Shown here: positions 42,475 through 51,221 of the stretch, one piece after another
How the letters are laid out: each line of letters starts with the position of its first letter
Numbering within the stretch: the stretch's first letter is position 1
Source: Bacteroidales bacterium
GTDB taxonomy: Bacteria > Bacteroidota > Bacteroidia > Bacteroidales > P3
Assembly: GCA_030523765.1 (NCBI GenBank)
Contig: JAUNHX010000008.1
Coordinates: 1-64,000 of the forward strand
Reading direction: 5' to 3'
DNA: 64,000 nt
Notes under the pieces: model-generated
Seen by the model: only the letters and a program-made list of their open reading frames with translations
Told to the model about the DNA's origin: nothing
Databases searched by the model: none
Position numbers and translations under genes: made by a program

Positions 42475-44220
42475 TTATCCGAGTACGGAAGCCGAGAAAA
42501 CGGTCAAAGAGAGCATGTCTGCGCTGCCTCCAGGGGAAAGATTTTGGGTGATGAAGCGCTGGTTCATCTGCTGGAGTCCGTACTCCGAGAATTGTTCTAA
42601 TAGGGCAGCACTCTCTTCTTTAACCTGTCGTGCTCCATTAGCACCAGCACGATGATATATGTTGGTATCTTCGAGAGTGGTCATTATAAGTAGTAGCAAT
42701 TTATGAAGCACAAAGCGATCATTTCGATGCTGTTGGTAGAAGGGCAGCCACGATTGGAAGAGTTGAGGGTAACCCTCAATAGCACAATCTAGAGCGCCTG
42801 GTATTTGGTGCTGAGCCACTACGGCAGCACCATGTGTACCTTTGGGAGTTGGGAATTGGCGTGCCATATTTTGTATTGTAGATTGAAGGTGTTCTGGAGT
42901 AACACCATTGTTATTATAATAATGGTGAGATGCTGCACTCACAGCCAGTCCCATAGAGAATAGGGCTCCTTTGTGGGTATTAACACCATGCGTGGCAGTA
43001 AGCATAGTTTTTTCGGCTTCAATGCCAGCTGATTGTAATTGTTTTAGGGATGGAAGTGTATCGCAATAAGCCTCTACTGCCAACTGAACAAAATAGGGGT
43101 GAAGTGCTTTGATGCTACGACACATCATGCGATAATCCATATCGTTATGGGCACCACTATCGTGTTGGTCTACCAATCCGGGCTTGGGTGTTGTATCAAG
43201 TTCTTGTTGTAGGGCTTGTGTGGCAAGATGTCCTATTAAATAGGGGATAGTAGAGGGATATGCCATAGTGGCAGCTGATTGAAGACTGCCTCGTTGAAGT
43301 GCTTTTCGCAATGCTGATGCGCTGATAATGGTTCCCTCTTCGAGTTGACAACGCTCTATCTGTATGATATCGATACCCTTGGAAGGAAGTATTTTATGCA
43401 TCAGTTCATTGTAGCGTCGTGTAAGGGCGTCGGTAGGTTCGCTGCCAACAAAACGGACGCTGCTCTGTAGTGCAGGGGCTATATGGGTTGCAAACAAATC
43501 AAGGTCGAGTGTTATGTGAGTATCGGCTGCATCGTCAAGATTTTTTAGGAAATAGGTAGGGAATGTGAATTGTGAGATGCTATATTCACTTCCCTCAAGA
43601 ACGTGAACATTCTGTAAATCTGCTGTACCTGCCTCGATCATTGATTTTCGTTCTTTATAACAAAAAATGGAGGCATCCTCACGTACAGGGATAATAAAGA
43701 GGTGGTCTACTTGGCGAGATGCTTGTTCAATTAAGTATCGATGACCTCGAGTGAATGGGTTACAGTTCATTACAATCACACCTCGTCGACCTTCACCTCC
43801 TTGTTGTGCTAGATACTGCTTATAGCTTTCGATGTTCCTTAGATCGTTCTCCATCAAGATAGCCTGAGGTGCAGATGCCAAAAGGTGGAAGCCCAACGAT
43901 GAGAAGATGTCTCGGTTGGAGGGCTTGGTGAAGACTTTTACCGAACGGTGGCCTTGCTGCATGGCTAGGTTGATGAGGTGAGATATTAACCGTGTACTCA
44001 TACCAGTATCGCGTAATTGCTCCGATACGGCAATGCATTTCAGTAGGTTGCCTTTCATACCTCCACAGGCTAACATTTCATCGCTATCGAGGGGATAGAT
44101 GGCGGCTAAATAGTCCACATCGTCTAATCGCAATCCATTTTGAGCCAAGAAATCGATGGCACGCTGACGCGATGATTTTATGCTGATAGGAACTTGCCGG
44201 AGGTCGTATTCGGTATACAT
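42475..44220 (-). CDS. CitC-CitG fusion: citrate lyase ligase fused to triphosphoribosyl-dephospho-CoA synthase
   Basis: A 581-residue cytosolic protein joining two citrate lyase maturation enzymes. Residues 1 to about 335 are CitC, which acetylates the lyase prosthetic group: a GNAT-like start (DEMLACGGMKGNLLKCIAVS, then TRLISHLINLAM), the nucleotidyltransferase motif MNCNPFTRGHRYLIEQAS, FVGSEPTDALTRRYNE and IISASALRKAL. About 340-581 is CitG, which makes the prosthetic group precursor from dephospho-CoA and ATP: TTPKPGLVDQHDSGAHNDM, THGVNTHKGALFSMGL, TPKGTHGAA and IYHRAGANGA. The join falls at ATQALQQELDT. In Klebsiella these are separate genes; CitX-CitG fusions are the better known ones. 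The gene lies 31 bases downstream of citX on the same strand. The frame is open throughout, with no sign of a missed stop. Confidence 0.92.
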   Translation of the reverse strand: MYTEYDLRQVPISIKSSRQRAIDFLAQNGLRLDDVDYLAAIYPLDSDEMLACGGMKGNLLKCIAVSEQLRDTGMSTRLISHLINLAMQQGHRSVKVFTKPSNRDIFSSLGFHLLASAPQAILMENDLRNIESYKQYLAQQGGEGRRGVIVMNCNPFTRGHRYLIEQASRQVDHLFIIPVREDASIFCYKERKSMIEAGTADLQNVHVLEGSEYSISQFTFPTYFLKNLDDAADTHITLDLDLFATHIAPALQSSVRFVGSEPTDALTRRYNELMHKILPSKGIDIIQIERCQLEEGTIISASALRKALQRGSLQSAATMAYPSTIPYLIGHLATQALQQELDTTPKPGLVDQHDSGAHNDMDYRMMCRSIKALHPYFVQLAVEAYCDTLPSLKQLQSAGIEAEKTMLTATHGVNTHKGALFSMGLAVSAASHHYYNNNGVTPEHLQSTIQNMARQFPTPKGTHGAAVVAQHQIPGALDCAIEGYPQLFQSWLPFYQQHRNDRFVLHKLLLLIMTTLEDTNIYHRAGANGARQVKEESAALLEQFSEYGLQQMNQRFITQNLSPGGSADMLSLTVFSASVLG

Positions 44221-44251
44221 CTAATTGAAGTCTTAAGTTAGTGGTTGTGAA

Positions 44252-44767
44252 TTATGATTGATGGGAACTTTGATATGAAGCAATTAACTGCTTTATAAAG
44301 ACATGAATCTCATCCTGTGTATGGGTGAAATTGCGCATGCAATAGCGTGCTTCTCTATCGCATAGAAGGCATTTTCGAGGTTGGTGCCCTACTTCGGTGC
44401 GACTAATGGGAATACCATTTGGGGCTATGACATCGATATCGAAAAGACGTCCCAAAGGATGTGTGTCTTCAATCTGACAGGTCATTTCTTTGCAAGTTTT
44501 AGCATCAAGTTCTGTTAGTACATATGCCTCGTATCCAGTCTCAAGATCTTTCTCTTCCCAGTACTCAATATGTTGGTCAAGAAGTTGTTTGAGGGCTTCA
44601 ACAGCGGCATGGGCAACGGTCAGTGTTTCTGGGTTGCGTTTTTCATTACCAGGCATAACAACTGTAAGGCAAACCAGCGTTGAAGAGGGATGGTTTTTCA
44701 TTAGGTTGTGTTGGTGCTGGGCTCGGGCATCACGACTTTCAAGTAGCATTTCGAGAGTTATTGTCAT
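44252..44767 (-). CDS. citX: apo-citrate lyase phosphoribosyl-dephospho-CoA transferase
   Basis: A 171-residue cytosolic enzyme that attaches the phosphoribosyl-dephospho-CoA arm to the acyl carrier subunit CitD. Family motifs are clear: the N-terminal LLESRDARAQHQ, the central THPLGRLFDIDVI, and the cysteine/arginine segment RKCLLCDREARYCMRNFTH. The start chosen is ATG 44767 (MTITLEMLLESRDARA); the frame opens two codons earlier at a TTG. It follows citF by 183 bases, with a terminator hairpin in the gap (44836-44865), and precedes the citC-citG fusion by 31 bases, so the maturation enzymes form their own pair. Confidence 0.92.
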   Translation of the reverse strand: MTITLEMLLESRDARAQHQHNLMKNHPSSTLVCLTVVMPGNEKRNPETLTVAHAAVEALKQLLDQHIEYWEEKDLETGYEAYVLTELDAKTCKEMTCQIEDTHPLGRLFDIDVIAPNGIPISRTEVGHQPRKCLLCDREARYCMRNFTHTQDEIHVFIKQLIASYQSSHQS

Positions 44768-44835
44768 AGCCAAGTTCTTTGGATGAGTATTGTGATAAGA
44801 TGATATTTCGTTTATTAACAGAGCACTAAAAACGA

Positions 44836-44865
44836 CGGACTACGGTCCACACGGTCCGTAGTCCG
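44836..44865 (-). terminator. terminator-like hairpin between citF and citX
   Basis: A perfect 10-bp stem, CGGACTACGG (44836-44845) and CCGTAGTCCG (44856-44865). On the minus strand TCGTTTTTAG follows. It may reduce expression of the maturation genes relative to citDEF. Confidence 0.75.
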
Positions 44866-44950
44866 CCATTGTATATTATCTATATAAAACCGTTGCTGTC
44901 TTGGCGATGAGTATCATCGGAGAAAGGCTTCGCGGTTTGTTAGACAACAG

Positions 44951-46486
44951 TTAGGCTTTGATGTTTTTGATCACATCCATAACAGAACCGTCGCGGTTCA
45001 TCACGATACCGACAACCTTGTCGCCGAAGGGCAGAGGATCAGGTTTTCCAATAACACTGTTGGCACGATCGCGAAGGGCGTGAATGTCAACCACATTGAG
45101 GCCTGCAGCCTTAAGTCGTTCTGCAATTTCGGGACGATCGGGGTTAACAGCGATACCATATTCGGTAACAACAACATCAACAGTGCTACCCGGAGTGATG
45201 AGCGTAGTAACTTCGTCAACAACGCAGGGGATACGACCACGGAGCAGAGGGCATACAACGATCGAGATACCGCTATCTGCTGCAGTGTCGGGGTGACCAC
45301 CGATGGCACCACGGATAATACCATCGCTACCAACGAGGACGTTGACGTTGAAGTTAACATCGACTTCGAGGGCAGAGAGGATTACGATATCGAGGAAGTG
45401 GGTTGCAGAACTAGGATCATCAGCGCTAGCATAACCGATAGCTGATACTTCGCGGTGGTTGGGGTTCTTCTTAAGGCTTTCAGCAGCAGCACGGTCGAAC
45501 GACTGTACATCGATCAGACGATCGATAAGTCCTTCTTCATGCAGTTTTACCATATGAGCAGTAATACCGCCCAAAGCGAAGGAAGCCTTGATGCCCTGTT
45601 GGATCATGTTCTCACGGATATATTTAACAACGGCAAGCGAAGCACCACCTGAACCCGTCTGGATGGAGAAGCCATCGTTGAAATAACCACTGTTGATAAC
45701 AACTTTAGCAGCCTCTTTTGCAAGGAGGATATCGCGAGGATTTTTGGTGTCGCGGATGGCACCCGAAGAGATCTTCGAAGAATCGCCAACGCTATCGCAT
45801 ACTACTACATAATCAACCTGATGCTCCGAGATGGCGCTAGGAGTGTTGGGGTAGTCAACTAAGTCGTCGGTTAAAACAACAACCTTGTCGGCTTTTTGTG
45901 CATCAGGAATAGCATAACCAAGTGATCCACAGATTGATTTAGCGTTTTCGCTACGGGAGAATCCGAGGGCATTGCCCAGAGGATCGGACGAGGAAGCACC
46001 AATAAATGCTACGTCAATATGGAGGTCGCCATTAGCGATAGCGCTACCACGACCACCGTGCGAACGGAACACAACAGGTTTCTCCATCAGACCGCGAGAG
46101 ATAGCATCGGCTAATTTGCCACGCATACCCGAGGTGGAGATACTGGTGATGACACCATTCTTAATGTGTTCGATCAGCGGTTCGTGTACGTCCTGAAGCG
46201 ACGAAGCAGCCAATGAGAGGTTCTTGAAGCCCATTTCAGCTAGTTTGTCGACAACCATGTTGACAACCTTGTCACCGCCACGGAAGTGGTGGTGGAACGA
46301 AATGGTCATACCATCTTTCATTCCGCAGTTGCGGATAGCTTCTTCAAGAGAAACTACTTTGGGACTCTCTTTTTTAAAGTCGGCACGACGGATACCAGCC
46401 TTGCTGGTGTTATTCTTATAGGTATCTTTACCCATATCGGCAGCAGCCTTCTTGATGAGGTCTGCACGTTCTTTGATGCTACTCAT
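44951..46486 (-). CDS. citF: citrate lyase alpha subunit (citrate:acetyl-ACP transferase)
   Basis: A 511-residue cytosolic subunit that exchanges acetyl for citryl on the acyl carrier protein of citrate lyase. It reads GMKDGMTISFHHHFRGGDKV near residue 55, SSSDPLGNALGFSRSENAKS, FSIQTGSGGASLAVVKYI and a long conserved C-terminus (GGHPDTAADSGISIVVCPL, then VTEYGIAVNPDRPEIAERL). Length fits the family. Its ATG (46486-46484) overlaps the last base of the citE stop (TAATG), and its ribosome site AAGGAGG lies inside the end of citE, so translation is coupled. Terminator hairpin downstream at 44836-44865. Confidence 0.96.
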   Translation of the reverse strand: MSSIKERADLIKKAAADMGKDTYKNNTSKAGIRRADFKKESPKVVSLEEAIRNCGMKDGMTISFHHHFRGGDKVVNMVVDKLAEMGFKNLSLAASSLQDVHEPLIEHIKNGVITSISTSGMRGKLADAISRGLMEKPVVFRSHGGRGSAIANGDLHIDVAFIGASSSDPLGNALGFSRSENAKSICGSLGYAIPDAQKADKVVVLTDDLVDYPNTPSAISEHQVDYVVVCDSVGDSSKISSGAIRDTKNPRDILLAKEAAKVVINSGYFNDGFSIQTGSGGASLAVVKYIRENMIQQGIKASFALGGITAHMVKLHEEGLIDRLIDVQSFDRAAAESLKKNPNHREVSAIGYASADDPSSATHFLDIVILSALEVDVNFNVNVLVGSDGIIRGAIGGHPDTAADSGISIVVCPLLRGRIPCVVDEVTTLITPGSTVDVVVTEYGIAVNPDRPEIAERLKAAGLNVVDIHALRDRANSVIGKPDPLPFGDKVVGIVMNRDGSVMDVIKNIKA

Positions 46487-47373
46487 TATAAATCCTCCTT
46501 CTTTAATACACCTGACGCAATAGCCAGTTCGATTGTACGTTGAGCGCGGATCACCACAGGGCGGTCCACCATTTTACCGTTAACGGCGATTACACCGCTA
46601 CCTTTGGCTTCGGCTTCCTTGATGGCAGCGATAACGGCTTTAGCCTTCTCGATAGCCTTCTCGGTGGGAGTGAATACCTCGTTGATAATCTCAATCTGAC
46701 GGGGGTTGATGATCGATTTACCATCAAAGCCTAGACGATGGATCAGTTCAACCTCTTTGCGGAAGGTTTCCATATCGTTCAGGTTCGAGTAAACGGTGTC
46801 GAGTGCATCGATACCGGCAGCACGAGCAGCTACGACGATGGTTTCACGAGCTAGGAGCAGTTCATCGCCAGAGGGGGTACGCTGAGCTTTCAGGTTAGCA
46901 CAGTAGTCTTCAGCACCAAGAGCGATACCCATCATACGTTTGGATGCGGTAGCGATAGCATAGGCATTGATGATACCTTTGGTGCTCTCGATAGCAGCCA
47001 TGATTTGGGTGCGACCCAAGCAGCCGAGTTCTTTCTCTACTTTTTCAATTTCCTGTTCAAGTTCAACGACCTCTTCGGCCGTCTCAGTCTTAGGCATACG
47101 GATTACTTGGACACCGGCTTTAACAACGGCTTCCACGTCCTTCTTACCATAAGGAGTGTTGAGGGGGTTAATACGGACCACCATTTCGGTGTTGCCGTAA
47201 TCTATGGTCTTCAAAGCGTTGTGAACCAACAGGCGGGCAGCGTCTTTCTCTGCCATGGTCACAGAGTCTTCCAGGTCCAGCATGATGCTATCGGGGCCAT
47301 AAATGAAGGCATCCGACATCATAGCAGGGTTGTTGCCCGGAACAAACATCATTGTTCTTCTCAGTCTTTGCAT
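46486..47373 (-). CDS. citE: citrate lyase beta subunit (citryl-ACP lyase)
   Basis: A 295-residue cytosolic subunit of the HpcH/HpaI aldolase superfamily that cleaves citryl-ACP to oxaloacetate and acetyl-ACP. Motifs are LRRTMMFVPGNNPAMMSDAF, SIMLDLEDSVTMAEKDAAR, VRINPLNTPYGKKDVEA, IMAAIESTKGIINAYAIA and ALGAEDYCANLKAQR. All match CitE rather than the stand-alone CitE-like malyl-CoA lyases. It is translationally coupled to citF (one-base overlap) and follows citD by 105 bases, in the same order as in other citrate lyase operons. Confidence 0.96.
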   Translation of the reverse strand: MQRLRRTMMFVPGNNPAMMSDAFIYGPDSIMLDLEDSVTMAEKDAARLLVHNALKTIDYGNTEMVVRINPLNTPYGKKDVEAVVKAGVQVIRMPKTETAEEVVELEQEIEKVEKELGCLGRTQIMAAIESTKGIINAYAIATASKRMMGIALGAEDYCANLKAQRTPSGDELLLARETIVVAARAAGIDALDTVYSNLNDMETFRKEVELIHRLGFDGKSIINPRQIEIINEVFTPTEKAIEKAKAVIAAIKEAEAKGSGVIAVNGKMVDRPVVIRAQRTIELAIASGVLKKEDL

Positions 47374-47478
47374 GATATCTTAAGGGTTAATTGTTTTTAC
47401 TTTTTGTTTTTGTTTGCGTAGGCTGGTATGATTGTATTTATTTGTATGCAATATAGATAGCCATCGCTTAAGGTTGAA

Positions 47479-47757
47479 TTATTTCCAAACGTCTACACCT
47501 GTAGCGCGAACAGCTGCTGCGGTAGCACGAGCACGGATGGTGCAGTCCAAAGCACCTTTATCGACAGCTTTTACAGCTGCATCGGTGATGCCACGCTCAG
47601 TGAGCGTTTCGGTGATGACTTTTCTAATCTGGTTGCCAAATTGGTACTCGACACTGCTGTCCAGTTCGATTTGGAGACCCTTTTGGTTTGTCGGAGCAAT
47701 CTGAATCATGATGTCACCCGATTCCAAGGTACCAGCAAATGCTTCTTTTAGTTCCAT
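47479..47757 (-). CDS. citD: citrate lyase gamma subunit (acyl carrier protein)
   Basis: A 92-residue acyl carrier protein that bears the phosphoribosyl-dephospho-CoA arm carrying acetyl or citryl groups. The modification site is Ser13 in [12 protein letters not shown], matching the conserved serine of Klebsiella CitD. The rest ([20 protein letters not shown], then [17 protein letters not shown]) is typical. It is the first gene of the citDEF operon; a promoter box TACCTTTG lies at 47855-47862. Confidence 0.95.
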   Translation of the reverse strand: MELKEAFAGTLESGDIMIQIAPTNQKGLQIELDSSVEYQFGNQIRKVITETLTERGITDAAVKAVDKGALDCTIRARATAAAVRATGVDVWK

Positions 47758-48160
47758 TTTGTAAATTTTTTTATTTATATTTTATAACATATTTTATTAT
47801 TAAACAGAGCGTAGCAACAATGCTGAAGCATTAAAGCCTCTCTGTTTCAAACTGCAAAGGTATACAAAAAAAACAATTCGGTGACTGTTTTTCAAGAAAA
47901 TATTTTCTTATTCTTCGAATTTTTGCTTTTTCTTGTTGAAGAATGATTGGTATCGAAAAAACTGTGTGCAATAAAAATAATATGATACCTATTTAATATG
48001 TGGTAGAGGGTTTGCTTTCAATAAATGGTAGAGGGTTCATAAATCGCTGATATGGGATAATGATTTCTCATGTTATATTCGATAACTATGTGAAGGAATG
48101 AATTTTCTACAGTTGAAGGAGGTATCTTAGAACTACGCGAAATAATAAGTTTTCCCTTTG
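47758..48160. other. 403-bp region: citDEF promoter and leader, rluD 3' end
   Basis: Contains the cit promoter box and leader. Further left of rluD are two copies of TGGTAGAGGGTT (about 48001 and 48027), 26 bases apart. No citrate-sensor gene, terminator or RNA gene was recognised. Confidence 0.45.
47855..47862 (-). promoter_or_regulatory. Bacteroidota -7 box TACCTTTG for the citrate lyase operon
   Basis: The minus strand reads GTATACCTTTGCAGTTT, matching TAnnTTTG, about 98 bases before the citD start. Confidence 0.6.
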
Positions 48161-49219
48161 TTATTCATCGATAGCATGGCCTGTGGATGTATAAGCACGC
48201 CAACGTGACATACAGTTTTCCATATCGGAGGGTAGAGGCGATTCAAAATGGAGATGCTTGTGAGTAGAGGGATGATCAAAACCAAGAACAGCAGCATGCA
48301 ATGCTTGACGAGGTAGTATCTGAAAACAATTATTCACAAACTGTCGGTATTTCGAGAAGGTAGTTCCACGTAGGATTTGGTCGCCACCATAGGTCTCATC
48401 GTTGAAGAGGGGATGACCAGTATACCGCATATGAGCGCGTATTTGGTGGGTGCGTCCTGTTTCTAGAATACAATCAACCCATGTAACATATCCAAAACGT
48501 TCGTGTACTTGCCAATGGGTAACAGCATGTTTTCCGTAATCGCCTTCAGGGAAAACCGACATTACACGTCGATCCTTCAAACTACGTCCGATATTACCTT
48601 CGATAGTACCACTATCCTCATCGAAATCACCCCATACCAATGCGAAATACTTTCGTTCAATAGTATGATAGAAGAATTGATCAGCCAAAGCAGCCTGAGC
48701 CTCTTCGTTTTTAGCAACGAGGAGTAAACCTGAAGTGTTTTTATCGATACGATGGCAAAGATAAGGACTAACCAGATTGCCCTTAGAATCCTTTTTTCCG
48801 TTCAAATAATATAGGAGACCATTAAGCAGAGTGCCTGTAAAATTGCCTACACCAGGGTGAACTACCAATCCTGCAGGTTTGTCAACAACCAAAACATCAT
48901 AGTCCTCATACACAATATTGAGGGGGATGGGTTCGGGCAATAATTCTATATGTTGTACTGGCTGAGGAAGAAGAATAGTAATCGTCTCAAGTGGATGAAC
49001 ACGATGATTCGATTTCACAGGCTTGTCGTTAACACGAATACATCCAGCCTTGGCAGCAGCCTGAATTTTGTTGCGACTAACGTTAGCAATATGACTTTGA
49101 AGATATTTGTCGATACGCAGCAATTCTTGACCTCGATCTACAACGATACGATGATGCTCAAAAAGGGAGTCGTCAGTATCGGTAGTTGTAGGATTGAGAA
49201 TTTCGGGTGTTTCTTCCAT
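48161..49219 (-). CDS. RluD family 23S rRNA pseudouridine synthase
   Basis: A 352-residue enzyme that isomerises uridines in large-subunit rRNA. An S4 RNA-binding domain (RIDKYLQSHIANVSRNKIQA, residues about 30-85) precedes the RluA-type catalytic domain, with the catalytic Asp in YLCHRIDKNTSGLLLVAKN and later TGRTHQIRAHMRYTGHPLF. I prefer ATG 49219. The frame also offers a TTG at 49261 that would overlap the upstream cargo gene by 11 bases. RluD (U1911/1915/1917) is the likeliest subfamily. It is last in a minus-strand group with a PASTA protein and a T9SS cargo gene, a combination also seen in other Bacteroidales (pasta gene near rluD). Confidence 0.92.
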   Translation of the reverse strand: MEETPEILNPTTTDTDDSLFEHHRIVVDRGQELLRIDKYLQSHIANVSRNKIQAAAKAGCIRVNDKPVKSNHRVHPLETITILLPQPVQHIELLPEPIPLNIVYEDYDVLVVDKPAGLVVHPGVGNFTGTLLNGLLYYLNGKKDSKGNLVSPYLCHRIDKNTSGLLLVAKNEEAQAALADQFFYHTIERKYFALVWGDFDEDSGTIEGNIGRSLKDRRVMSVFPEGDYGKHAVTHWQVHERFGYVTWVDCILETGRTHQIRAHMRYTGHPLFNDETYGGDQILRGTTFSKYRQFVNNCFQILPRQALHAAVLGFDHPSTHKHLHFESPLPSDMENCMSRWRAYTSTGHAIDE

Positions 49220-49250
49220 GACTGTTGTGTATTTATTAGGTGGCAAGGGA

Positions 49251-51167
49251 TTATTTGACAATGAATTTCTTAGCGGTTGAAATGCCTGTATTTGCGTCTG
49301 TTATACGCATTAAGTATAGTCCTGAAGGCCATTCGTTAAGCGAAAGGGTAGGGGAGTAAGGCCCTTGCCAAATGAGTCTGCCTGTATGATTGTAAATTTG
49401 AATCGATGTGTGTTCTGATATTTCGGAGCACTCTATATTGAGTACACTTGTGGCAGGATTGGGGTAGAGTGTAATGCTTGGGTTGGTGACCGATAACTGT
49501 TCGATACCTACCAATGCAGACGATCCGAAGCAAGGTCGCATGGTTAAGCATCCACCAAGAATACTTGTTTGCCAGTTGGCAGTAGTACGATAGCAAATAT
49601 CATTCCTCCGGTCGTTGCTCCGGTCAAATCCTATATTGAGGTAGGTAGTTCCCAATTGTTCTATTCCGATAAAGACACTATCGGAGATTACCAAAGGCGA
49701 TGCGAGAAGGTAACGGATAAAACCGTTGGAACGAACCTCGTTGAAGTTGATACGTTGTTTAATTTCATCTCGATAAATAAGAGCTCCAGGCAAAGAATCG
49801 TTGCCCTCCCAAATGCTCAGATAGAAGGCTAACCCCGCATTCTCTTCATTGCGGGTGTGGTTGAAGAGCATATCGATTGCGGTTAGTGTATCGGGTTGGT
49901 TCAGGATGAATCGATAGGCTAAATAGCTGCGGCTACTAGTTGTAACAAGGCCATAGCCATTCTCTGGAACTCCATCATCGTATGCAAAATAGTTAGAGAA
50001 ATGTTGATAGAAGATAGTGGTATCGTTGCCTACGTGATTGTCGCCTGAATTACCCTCTTTTACAACGTGAACAATGCGAAACGATTGAGTGTCAGCACTA
50101 GTCGGGAAGGCAAAATTAATGGATGGATGGGCATGAGCCGAAGCGGTTTGATAGGAACCAGTATTGGGGAAGGAAACACAGTTGTCGTATCCGCCATCAT
50201 ATTGGTCGATGGCTTGATTATTGGCATCGTAGACGTGATAGAAATAGTGAGTTGAGAGGGTTGAATTATAAAGATTACTGATGGTAATATCCATATGGTT
50301 AGCCATATCGGACGGACGGTATTGCCAAGCAGGCATAGTATAGTAGCGCTCTAGCATCCTAGGAGCACGTTGCACAAAAGCTACATCGCGGAACGAATTA
50401 CGGTCGTTTTGACGACGGCCATGCGAGAGATAGATATAGTCGAGGTTCCATTGATCGCAATTGCCCACCATACCAGGTTTGGCATTGTCGTCAAGACTGC
50501 AGTAGTTTCTGAATCGGAATTGGAAACGACGATGGAAAAACGAGGGATCTGTAATAGCAATAGTTACATACTGCCAAGTGCTGTGAGTGGAATCGTAAGT
50601 GGAATCATTCTTTGGACCGTCAATAGCCCAGACTTGTCGCCACTGTTCTCCGTCAAAGAGTTCTAGTATTAGCGAATCGCCAGGATTGGGACTATCACCC
50701 AATCGTTCCCAAAGAGGACCTGTACCACCACCAGGAAGATAGTAAAAACTAAGGTAAACAGAATCGGAGGGCAAGAGTTTTTGGCGAGTGGGACTAATTA
50801 GCGAGTCGAGGCGCACAATCTGCGATGCTAATGTATCGCCACTGAACAGACTACTGGTGGCGGTTGCATGGAGCGCCCCGTTGCCATTCAGGGCATCGAG
50901 GGTAATTACACCTATAGTAGGGGGAAAGAGTGCATAGTCGCAGTTCACAAACGCATCGCGGGTAAGCCATTTGCGAGGATTCGGTTGTCCTGTATAATTA
51001 GAAAAATCATCGAAGAAAGGTAACTGTAGCACTGCAGTATCGTTTCCTTTGGTCTGATTGAGAGCTCTCCAATAGGCGCTCCCTAAAGGAGCAAGAGCCT
51101 CCTCTTGTGCCCAAAGATGCGGAACATAGCAGAGTAGTGCAATCAGTAGTATGGCCAGTTTCTTCAT
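49251..51167 (-). CDS. T9SS type A sorting-domain protein
   Basis: A 638-residue secreted protein. It has a signal peptide (MKKLAILLIALLCYVPHLWA) followed by a beta-rich body. An early segment (PFFDDFSNYTGQPNPRKWL, and later SDSVYLSFYYLPGGGTGPLW) resembles concanavalin/MAM-like surface proteins of Bacteroidota. The last 75 residues are a type A T9SS sorting domain: SITLYPNPATSVLNIECSE, SIQIYNHTGRLIWQG and WPSGLYLMRI. It sits between the PASTA gene upstream (54-base gap) and the rluD gene downstream, so it is embedded in a housekeeping operon and likely shares its transcript. Specific function unknown. Confidence 0.87.
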   Translation of the reverse strand: MKKLAILLIALLCYVPHLWAQEEALAPLGSAYWRALNQTKGNDTAVLQLPFFDDFSNYTGQPNPRKWLTRDAFVNCDYALFPPTIGVITLDALNGNGALHATATSSLFSGDTLASQIVRLDSLISPTRQKLLPSDSVYLSFYYLPGGGTGPLWERLGDSPNPGDSLILELFDGEQWRQVWAIDGPKNDSTYDSTHSTWQYVTIAITDPSFFHRRFQFRFRNYCSLDDNAKPGMVGNCDQWNLDYIYLSHGRRQNDRNSFRDVAFVQRAPRMLERYYTMPAWQYRPSDMANHMDITISNLYNSTLSTHYFYHVYDANNQAIDQYDGGYDNCVSFPNTGSYQTASAHAHPSINFAFPTSADTQSFRIVHVVKEGNSGDNHVGNDTTIFYQHFSNYFAYDDGVPENGYGLVTTSSRSYLAYRFILNQPDTLTAIDMLFNHTRNEENAGLAFYLSIWEGNDSLPGALIYRDEIKQRINFNEVRSNGFIRYLLASPLVISDSVFIGIEQLGTTYLNIGFDRSNDRRNDICYRTTANWQTSILGGCLTMRPCFGSSALVGIEQLSVTNPSITLYPNPATSVLNIECSEISEHTSIQIYNHTGRLIWQGPYSPTLSLNEWPSGLYLMRITDANTGISTAKKFIVK

Positions 51168-51221
51168 TGATTTGTATTATGAGTTATTTAGAACGTTTGT
51201 GGCGCATAGGAAAGCGGTTTG

